Notes: generated by a model from the sequence alone, not told the origin. Counted from the first letter of the stretch, positions 8,977 to 18,072 are shown. The stretch is DNA of 64,000 nt from an uncultured Bacteroidales bacterium (GCA_934728255.1 CAKVEC010000005.1:62001-126000), one strand, 5' to 3'. Numbers and translations: made by a program.

Positions 8977-10177
8977 GGACTCGCTCTGTGTGAGTACCGA
9001 TACACGCAATCTGCCGGCAGGTTGCGTGTTCTTTGCGCTTCGCGGTGACAATTTCGACGGCAACCGTTTTGCCGCACAAGCTCTAGACAACGGGGCTTCG
9101 ATGGCGATTGTCTCTGATGAAGACATTTATAAACAGATAGCGGCAGAATACGGATCAGACAAATCCATTCTTATCCCACTCTCTTTGAGGGGGAGGGGAG
9201 GAGTCGTTGCTCTTCAAAGCCTTGCCCGTGCTTGGCGTCGTGAACTCGGGTTGCCTATCATTGGCATTACAGGGACCAATGGCAAGACAACGACAAAGGA
9301 ACTGACGGCAGCGGTGCTTTCTACAAAGTACAATATCTATTATACACAGGGAAACTTGAACAATTCCATCGGCGTACCGCTTACGCTGTTGAGCATCACG
9401 CGTGCGCACGAGATGGCTATTGTAGAGATGGGGGCTTCGCACCCGGGCGATATACGCGAATTGGTGACTGTCGCCGAACCAAACTATGGGCTTATCACCA
9501 ATGTAGGGCACGCCCACTTGCAAGGCTTCGGTTCTTTCGAGGGGGTACAGCAGACCAAAAAAGAACTATACGACTATATCTGCGAACACGGAGGCAAAAT
9601 TTTCCGAAATACGGATAATCCATACCTGGCAAAGATGGCGGGTAATCTGACTACGATCCCCTATACCACGGGTACAATGCCTGCAGGAACGCATCTTGTT
9701 GGGAATTACAATGCCGAGAACATCTCTGCGGCACTCTGTGTCGGTGAGTATTTCGGTATCCCCCGTGAGCAGGGATTGGAGGCTATACGCAACTATATCC
9801 CCTCCAACGGGCGTTCGCAGGCAATGGACACAGCGCACAACCACCTCATTGTAGATGCATACAATGCCAACCCCACGTCTATGCAGGTGGCCATCGATGC
9901 TTTTACAGGCGATACGTATATCCTCGGGGCAATGCGCGAATTGGGTGAATACTCTCATTTGGCGCATCAAAACATAGTGAATATGCTGGCTGAGCGCAAG
10001 GCAGAATTGGTGTTTCTTGTAGGCGACGAATACACGGATACTACTAGCCCTTATCCTGTATTTAGCACGATTGACGACTTGTGCGACTATCTGCAGAAAC
10101 ATCCGCTGCAAGGGCGGCATATTTTGCTCAAAGGTTCACATTCCAACCATATGGAAAAAGCAATACAATACCTATAA
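8948..10177 (+). CDS. murF: UDP-N-acetylmuramoyl-tripeptide--D-alanyl-D-alanine ligase
   Basis: Cytoplasmic ligase that adds D-Ala-D-Ala to UDP-MurNAc-tripeptide using ATP, the last soluble step of peptidoglycan precursor synthesis. Visible motifs are VSTDTRNLPAGCVFFALRG near the N-terminus, the P-loop GITGTNGKTTTKE, NNSIGVPLTLL, IVEMGASHPGDI, and DAYNANPTSM in the C-terminal domain. From ATG 8948 the protein is 409 residues, somewhat short for the family, mainly because a loop before LVGNYNAEN is reduced. A nine- to twelve-residue stretch, PLSLRGRGG, lies where other MurF proteins have a short VDN-type link; it is encoded by a dispersed GC-rich repeat (see 9174-9205). Confidence 0.94.
   Translation: MDWNFLIKNKDSLCVSTDTRNLPAGCVFFALRGDNFDGNRFAAQALDNGASMAIVSDEDIYKQIAAEYGSDKSILIPLSLRGRGGVVALQSLARAWRRELGLPIIGITGTNGKTTTKELTAAVLSTKYNIYYTQGNLNNSIGVPLTLLSITRAHEMAIVEMGASHPGDIRELVTVAEPNYGLITNVGHAHLQGFGSFEGVQQTKKELYDYICEHGGKIFRNTDNPYLAKMAGNLTTIPYTTGTMPAGTHLVGNYNAENISAALCVGEYFGIPREQGLEAIRNYIPSNGRSQAMDTAHNHLIVDAYNANPTSMQVAIDAFTGDTYILGAMRELGEYSHLAHQNIVNMLAERKAELVFLVGDEYTDTTSPYPVFSTIDDLCDYLQKHPLQGRHILLKGSHSNHMEKAIQYL
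9174..9205. repeat. GC-rich repeat element inside murF
   Basis: The sequence CCCACTCTCTTTGAGGGGGA plus GGGGAGGAGTC matches the elements at 40145-40176 and 63851-63879 (CCCTCTC, short loop, G-run, GGGGGAGTC). Here it is in frame and codes for PLSLRGRGG. Confidence 0.7.
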
Positions 10178-10182
10178 ACTCT

Positions 10183-11064
10183 ATGAAAAAATCAATTGTC
10201 ATCCCAGTGATTGTAGTGCTCGTATTGGGCATTGCTGCATTATTGTTCCTTAATTTTCACCAAAAGCAGGAACTGAACGAGATGGTGGAGCAGATGGAGT
10301 TCGAGAAATCGGAACTCGAAGACGAGTACGAAGATCTGGCACTCCAGTTTGACGGATATCAGCAAATGAATATCCAAAACGATTCGCTCCAAGAGCGTTT
10401 GGCGCAAGAGCAACAGCGTGTGCAGGACTTATTGGAGGAACTGCGTATTACGAAGGTTACGAATGCACGTCGTATTGCCGAACTGAAAAAGGAACTGGCA
10501 ACTGTGCGTGCCGTAATGAAGGATTACGTGCGGCAGATAGACTCGCTCAATGCTACCAATCAGCGTCTGACGGTGGAAAATCAGCAATACAGACAAGAAA
10601 ACCAGCAAGTGAAGCAGCAGAACGACCAGTTGTCCTCTATCAATAACCAATTGACGGAGACCGTTTCACGGGCATCAATGCTCGAGATTGCATCTTGCAC
10701 GGTAACAACGCTTAACAAGCGCGACCGCAAGACACGTATAGTCAGCCAAATACGCAAATTGCAGTTTGATTATACAATAGCCAAGAATATCACTTGCGAA
10801 CCGGGGATGAAGACGCTCTATGTACGTATTATAGACCCCGCAGGCAACTTGCTCGGTGAAAATGCAGAACATCTGTTTCACTTTGAGAGTGAGGACATTA
10901 TGTATTCTGTATCACAAGAGTTTGAGTTTACCGGCGAGGAGTATCAAGGTACATTCTATTGGTCAATACCCGACGGAATGGAGGCTGCAACAGGGTTCTA
11001 TAATGCTGATTTCTTTGCGGATGATAACTTAATCGGTTCGCTGCCATTTCAAATTAAGAAATAA
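10183..11064 (+). CDS. Membrane-anchored coiled-coil protein of unknown function
   Basis: A 293-residue protein: short basic start, one membrane helix (residues 4-22), then a long heptad-rich coiled coil (about residues 25-165, many Leu, Glu, Gln, Asn), and a globular beta-rich C-terminal domain of about 120 residues with aromatic strands (KTLYVRIIDPAGNLL, GTFYWSIPDG). Topology suggests a type II envelope protein with the C-terminal domain in the periplasm. I do not recognise a named family. It starts five bases after murF, so it belongs to that operon; a role in envelope organisation is plausible from position only. The ATG at 10183 is chosen because upstream in-frame codons overlap murF. 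Confidence 0.75.
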   Translation: MKKSIVIPVIVVLVLGIAALLFLNFHQKQELNEMVEQMEFEKSELEDEYEDLALQFDGYQQMNIQNDSLQERLAQEQQRVQDLLEELRITKVTNARRIAELKKELATVRAVMKDYVRQIDSLNATNQRLTVENQQYRQENQQVKQQNDQLSSINNQLTETVSRASMLEIASCTVTTLNKRDRKTRIVSQIRKLQFDYTIAKNITCEPGMKTLYVRIIDPAGNLLGENAEHLFHFESEDIMYSVSQEFEFTGEEYQGTFYWSIPDGMEAATGFYNADFFADDNLIGSLPFQIKK

Positions 11065-11081
11065 AGTGTAAATGAATACGT

Positions 11082-11119
11082 ATCCGGGCTGCCTTTCTCA
11101 AAATGGCAGCCCGGATTTG
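11082..11119 (+). terminator. Rho-independent terminator after the murF operon
   Basis: A perfect 12-bp stem, ATCCGGGCTGCC with its complement GGCAGCCCGGAT, with an 11-base loop and a short T-rich tail. Confidence 0.8.
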
Positions 11120-11150
11120 TTGTGTATATCAAATAAAAGCAGTACCTTTG
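11120..11150 (+). promoter_or_regulatory. Extended Bacteroidales promoter
   Basis: TTG, 20 bases, TACCTTTG. The spacer carries ATATCAAA three bases after TTG and ends AAAAGCAG, as in four other promoters of the window (25201, 40936, 47937, 50534). It drives the AspT-like transporter. Confidence 0.85.
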
Positions 11151-11208
11151 TACTCCTTTTTGAGAAAGGGCCTTGTCTGCGCCCGAAAGGTACATTATTA
11201 TACAAAAT

Positions 11209-12870
11209 ATGAATTGGTTTTATAGTCTGTTTTTCGGTACGGGTATTGCACACTCTATTTTTGTGCTTGCGCTCGCTATCGCCTGCGGTGTGTTCTTGGG
11301 CAATAAACTCAAGATCAAGGGCGTAACGCTGGGTGTTACATGGATATTGTTCTGCGGTATTGCGTTCTCTCATTTTGGTATGCGTCTTGACCCACAGGTG
11401 GAATCGTTTGCCAAAGATTTCGGGCTTATCCTATTTGTCTATTCGATAGGCTTGCAGGTAGGTCCAGGTTTCTTCTCCTCGTTCGGTAAAGGCGGTTTGT
11501 CGCTCAATTTGTTGGCAACGGCAATCGTGCTGCTCGGGTGTGTTACGGCGTTTGTTATCCATTTGCTTTCCGGCGTGGATATCGCTACAATGACCGGTGT
11601 GTTGTTTGGCGCGGTAACAAATACTCCCGGTCTTGGTGCGGCACAACAGGCATTTTCCGATATGCGCGGTGTTTCGAATCCGGATATAGCCACCGGATAC
11701 GCAATGGCATATCCGTTAGGTGTGGTCGGTATCCTGGTTTCGATGATGCTTATCCGTCTGTTTTTCAATATCAAGATTGATAAAGAGGAAAAGCGTGTAG
11801 AGGCAGAAAAAGGCGTGCAAGAGGAGATTGAGCATTTGGATATGTTGCTTACCAATCCGCAAGTGGATGGCATTGCCGTAAAAGAACTGAGCAAACTATG
11901 CAACGTGGAGTTTGTGGTTTCGCGCTTGGTACACCCCGATGGACATGACGAGATGCCCGATGCGGATACCCTGTTGCACCAAGGCGACAAGGTGCGTATT
12001 GTGGTAGATCGTTCGCACGAGAAGAGTATTCTGCTTTTAGGGGAGCAAACCACTATCTCGGAAGAAAAAATAAAAGATGCACATCTTGTTTCCCGCCATA
12101 TTGTGGTAACCAAACCCGAACTGAACGGCAAGCGTATCGGGGAACTGAATGTACGTGCCGCATATCATATTACCATCACGCGTATTCGCCGTGCGGGTAT
12201 TGAACTGCTCGCCACTCACGATCTGCGTCTTCAACTCGGCGACCGTCTGACCGTTGTCGGCGAAGATACCGAAGTGGAGAAAGTGGCTAAAGTGTTTGGC
12301 AACTCGGCAAAGCGTTTGGATTTGCCCAACTTGGCATCCATTTTCTTTGGTATCGTATTGGGTGTGGCACTCGGTTCACTACCTATCGCTTTCCCCGGGT
12401 TGTCGCAGCCGTTCAAACTCGGTATCGCCGGTGGTTCACTGATTGTGGCAATCCTGATTGGCTACTTCGGTCCGAAGATGCATGTGGTTACTTATACGAC
12501 CAGTAGTGCAAACCTGATGATACGTGAGGTGGGAATTGCACTGTTCCTCGCCGCAGTTGGTTTCGGTGCCGGCAAATCGTTTATTCCGACACTCCTTGAC
12601 GGCGGATATGTATGGATAGGTTATGGTGTGATTATTACGATGCTACCTCTTCTGCTGGTGGGCATTGTAGCCCGCTCGTGGCTCAAACTGGACTATTTCA
12701 CGCTGATGGGACTCATCGCCGGCAGTACGACCGACCCTCCGGCATTGGCGTATGCCACCTCGCACACCTCATCGAACGACCGTGCCGCTGTGGCATACTC
12801 TACCGTCTATCCGCTCACTATGTTTTTGCGGGTGCTGACGGGACAGATGATGATATTGTTCTTCTTGTAA
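11209..12870 (+). CDS. AspT/YidE-type transporter with two RCK_C domains
   Basis: A 553-residue inner-membrane protein of the AspT-YidE-YbjL duplication family: two half-repeats of about five to six helices (residues 1-190 and 385-553), each with the family pattern (VYSIGLQVGPGFF and SSANLMIREVGIALFL; FGAVTNTPGLGAAQQ and GLIAGSTTDPPALAYA). Between them lie two soluble RCK_C-like domains (residues 200-370, for example VVSRLVHPDG and HQGDKVRIV), which probably sense a cytosolic ligand. Characterised relatives exchange small acids such as aspartate/alanine; the substrate here is unknown. The ATG at 11209 is preferred because an upstream frame start at 11173 would place charged residues before the first helix. 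Confidence 0.88.
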   Translation: MNWFYSLFFGTGIAHSIFVLALAIACGVFLGNKLKIKGVTLGVTWILFCGIAFSHFGMRLDPQVESFAKDFGLILFVYSIGLQVGPGFFSSFGKGGLSLNLLATAIVLLGCVTAFVIHLLSGVDIATMTGVLFGAVTNTPGLGAAQQAFSDMRGVSNPDIATGYAMAYPLGVVGILVSMMLIRLFFNIKIDKEEKRVEAEKGVQEEIEHLDMLLTNPQVDGIAVKELSKLCNVEFVVSRLVHPDGHDEMPDADTLLHQGDKVRIVVDRSHEKSILLLGEQTTISEEKIKDAHLVSRHIVVTKPELNGKRIGELNVRAAYHITITRIRRAGIELLATHDLRLQLGDRLTVVGEDTEVEKVAKVFGNSAKRLDLPNLASIFFGIVLGVALGSLPIAFPGLSQPFKLGIAGGSLIVAILIGYFGPKMHVVTYTTSSANLMIREVGIALFLAAVGFGAGKSFIPTLLDGGYVWIGYGVIITMLPLLLVGIVARSWLKLDYFTLMGLIAGSTTDPPALAYATSHTSSNDRAAVAYSTVYPLTMFLRVLTGQMMILFFL

Positions 12871-12871
12871 T

Positions 12872-14113
12872 ATGTCAGTTAAGACGCTGAAAAACAAGTT
12901 ACTCCGTCCCTCCGAGATACATATCTCGGAGGGTACTGTTTATGTGGTGCTGATAACGATGGGGGTGTCGCATTTCCTGAACGATACCATCCAGTCGGTT
13001 ATACCCGCTATGTACCCGATTATAAAAGATAATTACGGGTTTAGTTTTGCGCAGATAGGATTGATAACACTCTTTTTCCAATTAGCCTCATCTATAGTGC
13101 AGCCGATAGTGGGTATCTACGCCGACAAACGTCCGCACCCGTATTCGCTTACGTTTGGTATGTGGCTGACGCTGTTTGGACTGATACTTTTGGCTTATGC
13201 CAACAATTTCCTGCTCATTGTGCTTGCCGTTACCATTCTTGGTCTCGGTTCTTCGGTTTTTCACCCCGAAGCATCGCGCGTGGCGCAGATGGCATCAGGC
13301 GGCAAGAAGAGTTTAGCGCAGTCGATATTTCAAGTGGGCGGTAATGCCGGTAGTGCCATTGGTCCGCTATTAGCAGCCTGGCTGATACTGCCTTACGGGC
13401 AGCACGCCGTTTCGTGGGTGGGTGTGATAGCCGTGATAGCCGCCGTTATTCTTTTTGAAGTTGGACGTTGGTATAGTGCGAAACTGACCTATATGAAGCA
13501 GCACCCGAAGGTAGTGGAAGGTGCGGCGATCCATTATTCGAGACGCAAGAAATATGGGGCAATGACGATATTGGTGGTACTGATGTTCTCCAAGTACATC
13601 TACGCTTCGTGTATGACCAACTATTTCACATTCTTCCTCATGGATAAATTCGACTTATCGGTACAGAGTGCGCAATACTGCCTCTTTGCTTATTTGGCAG
13701 CAATGGCGGTCGGTACACTTGCAGGCGGTGTGTTTGGCGATAAGTTCGGGCGCAAATATGTGATACTAGGGTCTATCTTCGGTGCCGCACCTTTTGCACT
13801 GATTCTGCCGTATGTGAGTCTCGGCTGGACTATATTCTTTGCCATTATGGCAGGCTTGATTATCTCGTCGGCATTCTCGTCTATATTGGTGTATGCTACG
13901 GATTTGTATCCGAAGAAGGTAGGTATGATTTCCGGACTATTCTTCGGGCTGATGTACGGATTGGCCGGTGTAGGTTCGGCGTTCTTTGGTTGGCTTGCCG
14001 ACAGGACGAGCATTGAGTTTATTTTCCATATCAGCACGTTGCTTCCATTGCTCGGTATTGTGGCAGCCTTTTTACCCAATCCGCAGAAAAAACAATTAAC
14101 AATTAACAATTAA
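12872..14113 (+). CDS. fsr: Fsr-type MFS exporter (fosmidomycin resistance family)
   Basis: A 413-residue MFS protein with 12 helices. The first helix carries the family's ISHxLNDT-like motif (VSHFLNDTIQSVIPAMYP), followed by QPIVGIYADKRPHP in loop 2-3 and GLGSSVFHPEASRVA, the hallmark of the fosmidomycin-resistance group. The physiological substrate is unknown. It starts one base after the preceding transporter, so they form an operon. Two oddities: an 11-bp perfect palindrome in codons 13-21, and a C-terminus (QLTINN) encoded by the AATTAAC array that fills the downstream spacer. Confidence 0.85.
   Translation: MSVKTLKNKLLRPSEIHISEGTVYVVLITMGVSHFLNDTIQSVIPAMYPIIKDNYGFSFAQIGLITLFFQLASSIVQPIVGIYADKRPHPYSLTFGMWLTLFGLILLAYANNFLLIVLAVTILGLGSSVFHPEASRVAQMASGGKKSLAQSIFQVGGNAGSAIGPLLAAWLILPYGQHAVSWVGVIAVIAAVILFEVGRWYSAKLTYMKQHPKVVEGAAIHYSRRKKYGAMTILVVLMFSKYIYASCMTNYFTFFLMDKFDLSVQSAQYCLFAYLAAMAVGTLAGGVFGDKFGRKYVILGSIFGAAPFALILPYVSLGWTIFFAIMAGLIISSAFSSILVYATDLYPKKVGMISGLFFGLMYGLAGVGSAFFGWLADRTSIEFIFHISTLLPLLGIVAAFLPNPQKKQLTINN
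12908..12933. repeat. Perfect inverted repeat at the 5' end of fsr
   Basis: CCCTCCGAGAT and ATCTCGGAGGG separated by ACAT, an 11-bp stem with a 4-base loop starting 36 bases after the start codon. In the mRNA it would fold as a stable hairpin and could affect transcription elongation or translation. Confidence 0.7.
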
Positions 14114-14129
14114 CAATTAACAATTAATA
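14091..14129. repeat. AATTAAC array, 7-base period
   Basis: Five near-perfect heptamers AATTAAC. The array covers the last six codons of fsr and runs to within three bases of the next start codon. Confidence 0.85.
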
Positions 14130-14131
14130 GG

Positions 14132-14716
14132 GTGGAGTATGTCCTATTTGACAATATGGTGGAATGTAGCGCAGCGGAAGTGGCGCGATTGCTTCCGCAG
14201 GTAAGTGCACAACGCATAGAACAGGCATTGCGCTATAGCCATACTTTCGGGCAATATACGTGCCTGAAATCGTATTGTATGTTGGTGGAATTGCTTCGCA
14301 AGCACGGACTCTTGCAGGCCGGTGAATTGCCGGATTTTGCATACAACGAATATGGAAAGCCGTATATAGAGGGTGGAGTGGAGTTCTCTATTTCGCATTG
14401 TAAGCAGGGTATCTTGGTCGCCATAGACCGGCAACCGATAGGCGTGGATATAGAGGGCATCCGTTCTGCCAATGAGGCATTGATCCGCCGTACAATGAAC
14501 GAAAGCGAAAGAGCCTGTATTGATGCTGCGGAACGCTCGGACATTGCCTTTATACGTCTTTGGACACAGAAAGAAGCCGTAGTCAAACAGCGTGGTACCG
14601 GTATCATCAGCGACCTGCACGATATACTGGATGTTCCTTTGCTACCACATCTGCAGACCATAGAAACAGAAACCTATATCTATACGATTGCTACACAAAA
14701 AGAGGTTGTCTCATAA
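14132..14716 (+). CDS. 4'-phosphopantetheinyl transferase
   Basis: A 194-residue Sfp/AcpT-type enzyme that transfers phosphopantetheine from CoA to the Ser of acyl or peptidyl carrier proteins. Motifs visible are YGKPY then FSISHCKQGILVAI (P1/P2 region), IGVDIEGI with the metal-binding Asp and Glu, and FIRLWTQKEAVVKQRGTGI, the WxxKEA signature. The start is GTG at 14132, three bases after the AATTAAC array. No carrier-protein or synthase gene is nearby, so it may serve fatty acid synthesis or be a general transferase. A terminator overlaps its stop codon. Confidence 0.92.
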   Translation: MEYVLFDNMVECSAAEVARLLPQVSAQRIEQALRYSHTFGQYTCLKSYCMLVELLRKHGLLQAGELPDFAYNEYGKPYIEGGVEFSISHCKQGILVAIDRQPIGVDIEGIRSANEALIRRTMNESERACIDAAERSDIAFIRLWTQKEAVVKQRGTGIISDLHDILDVPLLPHLQTIETETYIYTIATQKEVVS

Positions 14717-14738
14717 GAACAGAGACAACCTCTTTTTG
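14697..14738 (+). terminator. Terminator overlapping the transferase stop codon
   Basis: Stem AGAGGTTGTCTC with GAGACAACCTCT, a nine-base loop containing part of the TAA stop region, then TTTTT. Confidence 0.85.
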
Positions 14739-14786
14739 CATATCGGAATGCATAAAGTGCATATTATTGGGTGTCAAGATAGGGGT

Positions 14787-14819
14787 ATCCTCCTGACATC
14801 CACCCGACATCCACCTTAC
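14787..14819. repeat. 11-base-period array
   Basis: Three units of the form ATCCNCCNGAC (ATCCTCCTGAC, ATCCACCCGAC, ATCCACCTTAC). It lies in the convergent spacer between the transferase and the amylase. Confidence 0.65.
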
Positions 14820-14873
14820 AAAGATAGCGGATGGGTATATGCAGAGTATGCAATGTTTTTATGCAATACGGGT

Positions 14874-16718
14874 TTATTTGTGCAGTTTCACAATCAATGT
14901 GGATATGGGGGAAACTTGGATATTTGTTTGGGACATATCAACACTCTTTCCTGTGAGTACATCGGTACCGACAGAATTGTATTTACCTAATATCTCGGCA
15001 TAGTGAGCGGTAGGAATAGTACATGGTTCTTCACTTGCATTTGCGAAAACAAAGACCGCTTCGGTATCATTGTAGCGAAAGAATGCATACGTGTTGTCGC
15101 GGGTGAGGAAATGCATCGTGCGCCCCGTATGAATGACCGGTTCGGACTTGCGCCATTGGAGCAGGCGGCTCTGATAATCAAACATATCGCGTTGCTCGTC
15201 AGTTAATTGGTCGGGCAGAGGGAGCGGCATACGCAAGGTGGAGTGCCCCTTGGACATATCCGAAGAGTGCATATCGTATTCATCGCCGGCAAACACTTGC
15301 GGAATACCACGCATTGTGGCAAGAAGCGAGTATGCCAACTTGGTATAGCGCGGGTCTTTGTTTTTAACGACATCGCCGATGTGATCCATATCGTGATTGT
15401 CGAGGAATATCAGCAGATTATTCACATCGCCATAGAGGTAGTCCTGTGAGAGGGCATCATAGACGCGTGTCAGTCCGCCGCCCCAGCCGTTGTCGTTACC
15501 GCCAAGTGCCTGACGGATAGCCTCGCAGGTCGGAAAATCCATTACAGAGGGAAGGTTGCTATCGAAACCATCCCTGTTATTGCTGCCCGTCTGCCAATAC
15601 GCCACAGCCGATGCGGGACGCGTCCAACACTCGCCCACGATATTGATGTACGGGTACTCATCGCGGATGGCTTTGAGCCAGTTGGCAGCCGGTATTTTCT
15701 CTATATAAGGGTAGGTGTCCACTCGTAGTCCGTCGAGGTCGGCATATTCAATCCACCAGATAGCCCATTGTTGGAAATAGCGGAGCATATCGGGGTTCTC
15801 AAGGTTCATATCGGGCATAGGGTGGTCAAACCAGCCGCGTGTAGAAAGGGTACGATCATATTCTGAGGCATTCACATCATAGTGTACGGAGAATATATTG
15901 TTAGTACCGGTATATTCATCGAATTGGTTGATCCAGTTGTGGTAGGGCAGGTCCTTCATCCACCAATGTGCTCCTCCGCAATGGTTGGGAACCATATCCA
16001 TCAGCACCTTGATACCATATGCGTGCGCAGAATCGACCATCTGACGATAGAGTTCGTTGGAACCGAAACGCGGGTCGATATGGTAGTAATCCGAGCAAGC
16101 ATAACCGTGGTATGACCATTTCTCCTCATCGTCAAGCAATAGCGGAGTAGGCCAAATGGTGGTAGCGCCGAGGGCGGAAATATGCCCGAGTTGGCTGATA
16201 ATACCCTGAATATCACCGCCGAAACGCCCGTGAAAATTCTGCTTATCGGCTTTCTCACGTGTGTCGTCGGTGGAATTGTTGGTCGGGTCTCCATCCACAA
16301 AACGGTCGGACATAATCAGATATACAACATCGGCAGAGGTGAACGACTGCCGATGTCGGCTGCCTTCACGGCGTTCGTAGATCGTATAATCGCAGGTAGC
16401 ACGGCGATTGCCTTTGCGCAAGGTAATGCGATAAGTACCTGTCTGACGTACGTCCATATCCACAAAGAGATAGTTCTTACTCTCGGCGTTGTGTTGACCG
16501 GTGGGAACAAGTCCGATACATTGTCCGCGCATAACTCGTCCGGCAGCGAGTTCCTGAACGGAGACGGTGGCATCTTGCAGATCCTCGCCATAGAACATCA
16601 GGGTCAGCGGTTGGTGCATATCCGTCCACCAGCAAAGTGGTTCTACACGAGTGATTTTAGGGGTTGCCCACAGGGTGGAACATAGCAAAAGTGCTGCAAA
16701 AAGAAATCTATGTTTCAT
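14874..16718 (-). CDS. Exported GH13 alpha-amylase/neopullulanase, SusA-like
   Basis: A 614-residue protein with signal peptide (MKHRFLFAALLLCSTLWA). An N-terminal beta-sandwich of about residues 20-120 resembles the cyclomaltodextrinase N-domain, followed by the GH13 barrel. Catalytic residues are in place: DMVPNH at 241-246, nucleophile Asp334 in GLRVDTYPY, acid/base Glu363 in VGECW, and the third carboxylate Asp443 in DNHD. Length and domain order match SusA, the periplasmic neopullulanase of Bacteroides, so it likely cuts alpha-glucans or cyclodextrins into maltose units in the periplasm. No susC, susD or susR homologue lies in the window, so it is an isolated gene here. Confidence 0.93.
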   Translation of the reverse strand: MKHRFLFAALLLCSTLWATPKITRVEPLCWWTDMHQPLTLMFYGEDLQDATVSVQELAAGRVMRGQCIGLVPTGQHNAESKNYLFVDMDVRQTGTYRITLRKGNRRATCDYTIYERREGSRHRQSFTSADVVYLIMSDRFVDGDPTNNSTDDTREKADKQNFHGRFGGDIQGIISQLGHISALGATTIWPTPLLLDDEEKWSYHGYACSDYYHIDPRFGSNELYRQMVDSAHAYGIKVLMDMVPNHCGGAHWWMKDLPYHNWINQFDEYTGTNNIFSVHYDVNASEYDRTLSTRGWFDHPMPDMNLENPDMLRYFQQWAIWWIEYADLDGLRVDTYPYIEKIPAANWLKAIRDEYPYINIVGECWTRPASAVAYWQTGSNNRDGFDSNLPSVMDFPTCEAIRQALGGNDNGWGGGLTRVYDALSQDYLYGDVNNLLIFLDNHDMDHIGDVVKNKDPRYTKLAYSLLATMRGIPQVFAGDEYDMHSSDMSKGHSTLRMPLPLPDQLTDEQRDMFDYQSRLLQWRKSEPVIHTGRTMHFLTRDNTYAFFRYNDTEAVFVFANASEEPCTIPTAHYAEILGKYNSVGTDVLTGKSVDMSQTNIQVSPISTLIVKLHK

Positions 16719-16755
16719 GGTTTGTTATATTAATGCAATGTTTATTAAGAGCGGT

Positions 16756-18072
16756 CTATATTTCGTTCACCCGTATCTGATCCAGCGTGTTGTGCTCGCG
16801 TTTGAGTTGGAGAAAATGTTGCCAGAAGGCCTGCATTTCCAGCGGCGTTGACTGGAGGAATTCCTCTGAACCTTGCCGGTCTATGCGGTCGAAGACCATA
16901 CCGACTGTGATGCGGTGGGTATCGAGTGCGGGCTGAAAAGTCTTGTCTTCTTTGTTCTCGATGTATATCTCGCGCAGGAGTTGCGTTTCCACAAGACGGG
17001 ACAGCAACTGATTGACCAACCGGAGCGGCAAGTGGTTTTGCACAGCCAGTTCGTGCGCTGTCAGCGGTGTCTCGTCATACTCAAAACGATGGATGATAAC
17101 CGACAGCAGATAGAGGGTAATGAAGTCCTTGTAACGGCGCGACATACGTGCTACATCGTCTTGATATTCAAACAGTTCGTTGTTCTGTATGGCAAACGAC
17201 ATCTCCGCCCCGATGAGGATAAGCAGGCACGTCCATTGCAACCATGTGAGCAGAATCGGCAGCGTGGCAAAGGCACCATAGACGATACTCGTGCGCGAGA
17301 GGAAAACGATGATATACACCGATAGCATTTGCAGCAGTTGGAACAAAGTGCCGATGAGCACTCCCGGAATGAGTGCACTTAAGAACTGCACCTTGGTGTT
17401 GGGAATGGCGATGTACATCCATGTGAACAACGCCCAACAGATGACGAACTGGAGCATACGCACCAAGCCTGTTTTTATCTGTGCAAAGAAAGTTACGTTG
17501 TGGAGAGCGGCAACTACAGTAGAGTTGACAAAGATACTCATACCCGAAGTAACTACCACCAAGATGGGTATGAGCACCACAATAGCGATGTAAGTGGTGA
17601 GTTGACGGATAATGGAACGCGACTGCTTCACATTCCAAATTTCATTGAAAGCCGATTCTGCATTGCGGAAAAACGAATAGACTGCCCATAGCAGGATAAC
17701 CAAACCGATTCCCAAGAAGACCCCACCTTGTGCGGTATCAAGATACCGCTCCACCATAGCCATAATAGTCGGCACAAGGTTGGTTTCACCGAGAAAAGAG
17801 TCGTTGAGTTGCTGCTGGATCAAGTCAGCCACACCAAACCCTTTCGCCACGGCAAGGATCATGGCAAGAATAGGAATGATAGCAAAAACAAGAGAGTAGG
17901 TGAGACTATTGGCGCGAACATTCAGATTTTTTGATGTAAAACCACGGACAACCAATACTATGGTTCGCAAGATCCGATAGCCGAGACGTTTGCCACGACT
18001 TGTCAGTTCTGCATTGGTACGACGCCACACATCGTAACGCAAGAAATCGCGTATTTGACGATAGGTTGCCAC
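16756..18072 (-). CDS. YihY/BrkB family membrane protein
   Basis: A 438-residue inner-membrane protein. Residues about 40-300 hold six helices with the family motifs NSLTYSLVFAIIPILAMILA, SAFNEIWNV and VYGAFATLPILLTWLQW. The family was once called ribonuclease BN in error; its true role is unsettled. The C-terminal 130 residues form a soluble winged-helix-like extension (LTAHELAVQNHLPLRLVNQLL), commonly seen in Bacteroidota members. It lies 38 bases upstream of the amylase on the same strand, so they may be co-transcribed. Confidence 0.9.
   Translation of the reverse strand: MATYRQIRDFLRYDVWRRTNAELTSRGKRLGYRILRTIVLVVRGFTSKNLNVRANSLTYSLVFAIIPILAMILAVAKGFGVADLIQQQLNDSFLGETNLVPTIMAMVERYLDTAQGGVFLGIGLVILLWAVYSFFRNAESAFNEIWNVKQSRSIIRQLTTYIAIVVLIPILVVVTSGMSIFVNSTVVAALHNVTFFAQIKTGLVRMLQFVICWALFTWMYIAIPNTKVQFLSALIPGVLIGTLFQLLQMLSVYIIVFLSRTSIVYGAFATLPILLTWLQWTCLLILIGAEMSFAIQNNELFEYQDDVARMSRRYKDFITLYLLSVIIHRFEYDETPLTAHELAVQNHLPLRLVNQLLSRLVETQLLREIYIENKEDKTFQPALDTHRITVGMVFDRIDRQGSEEFLQSTPLEMQAFWQHFLQLKREHNTLDQIRVNEI

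Noticed and set aside
14874..16718. Complete starch-utilisation locus around the amylase
   Set aside because: No SusC/SusD pair, SusR or other glycan enzyme is nearby; only the single GH13 gene is present.
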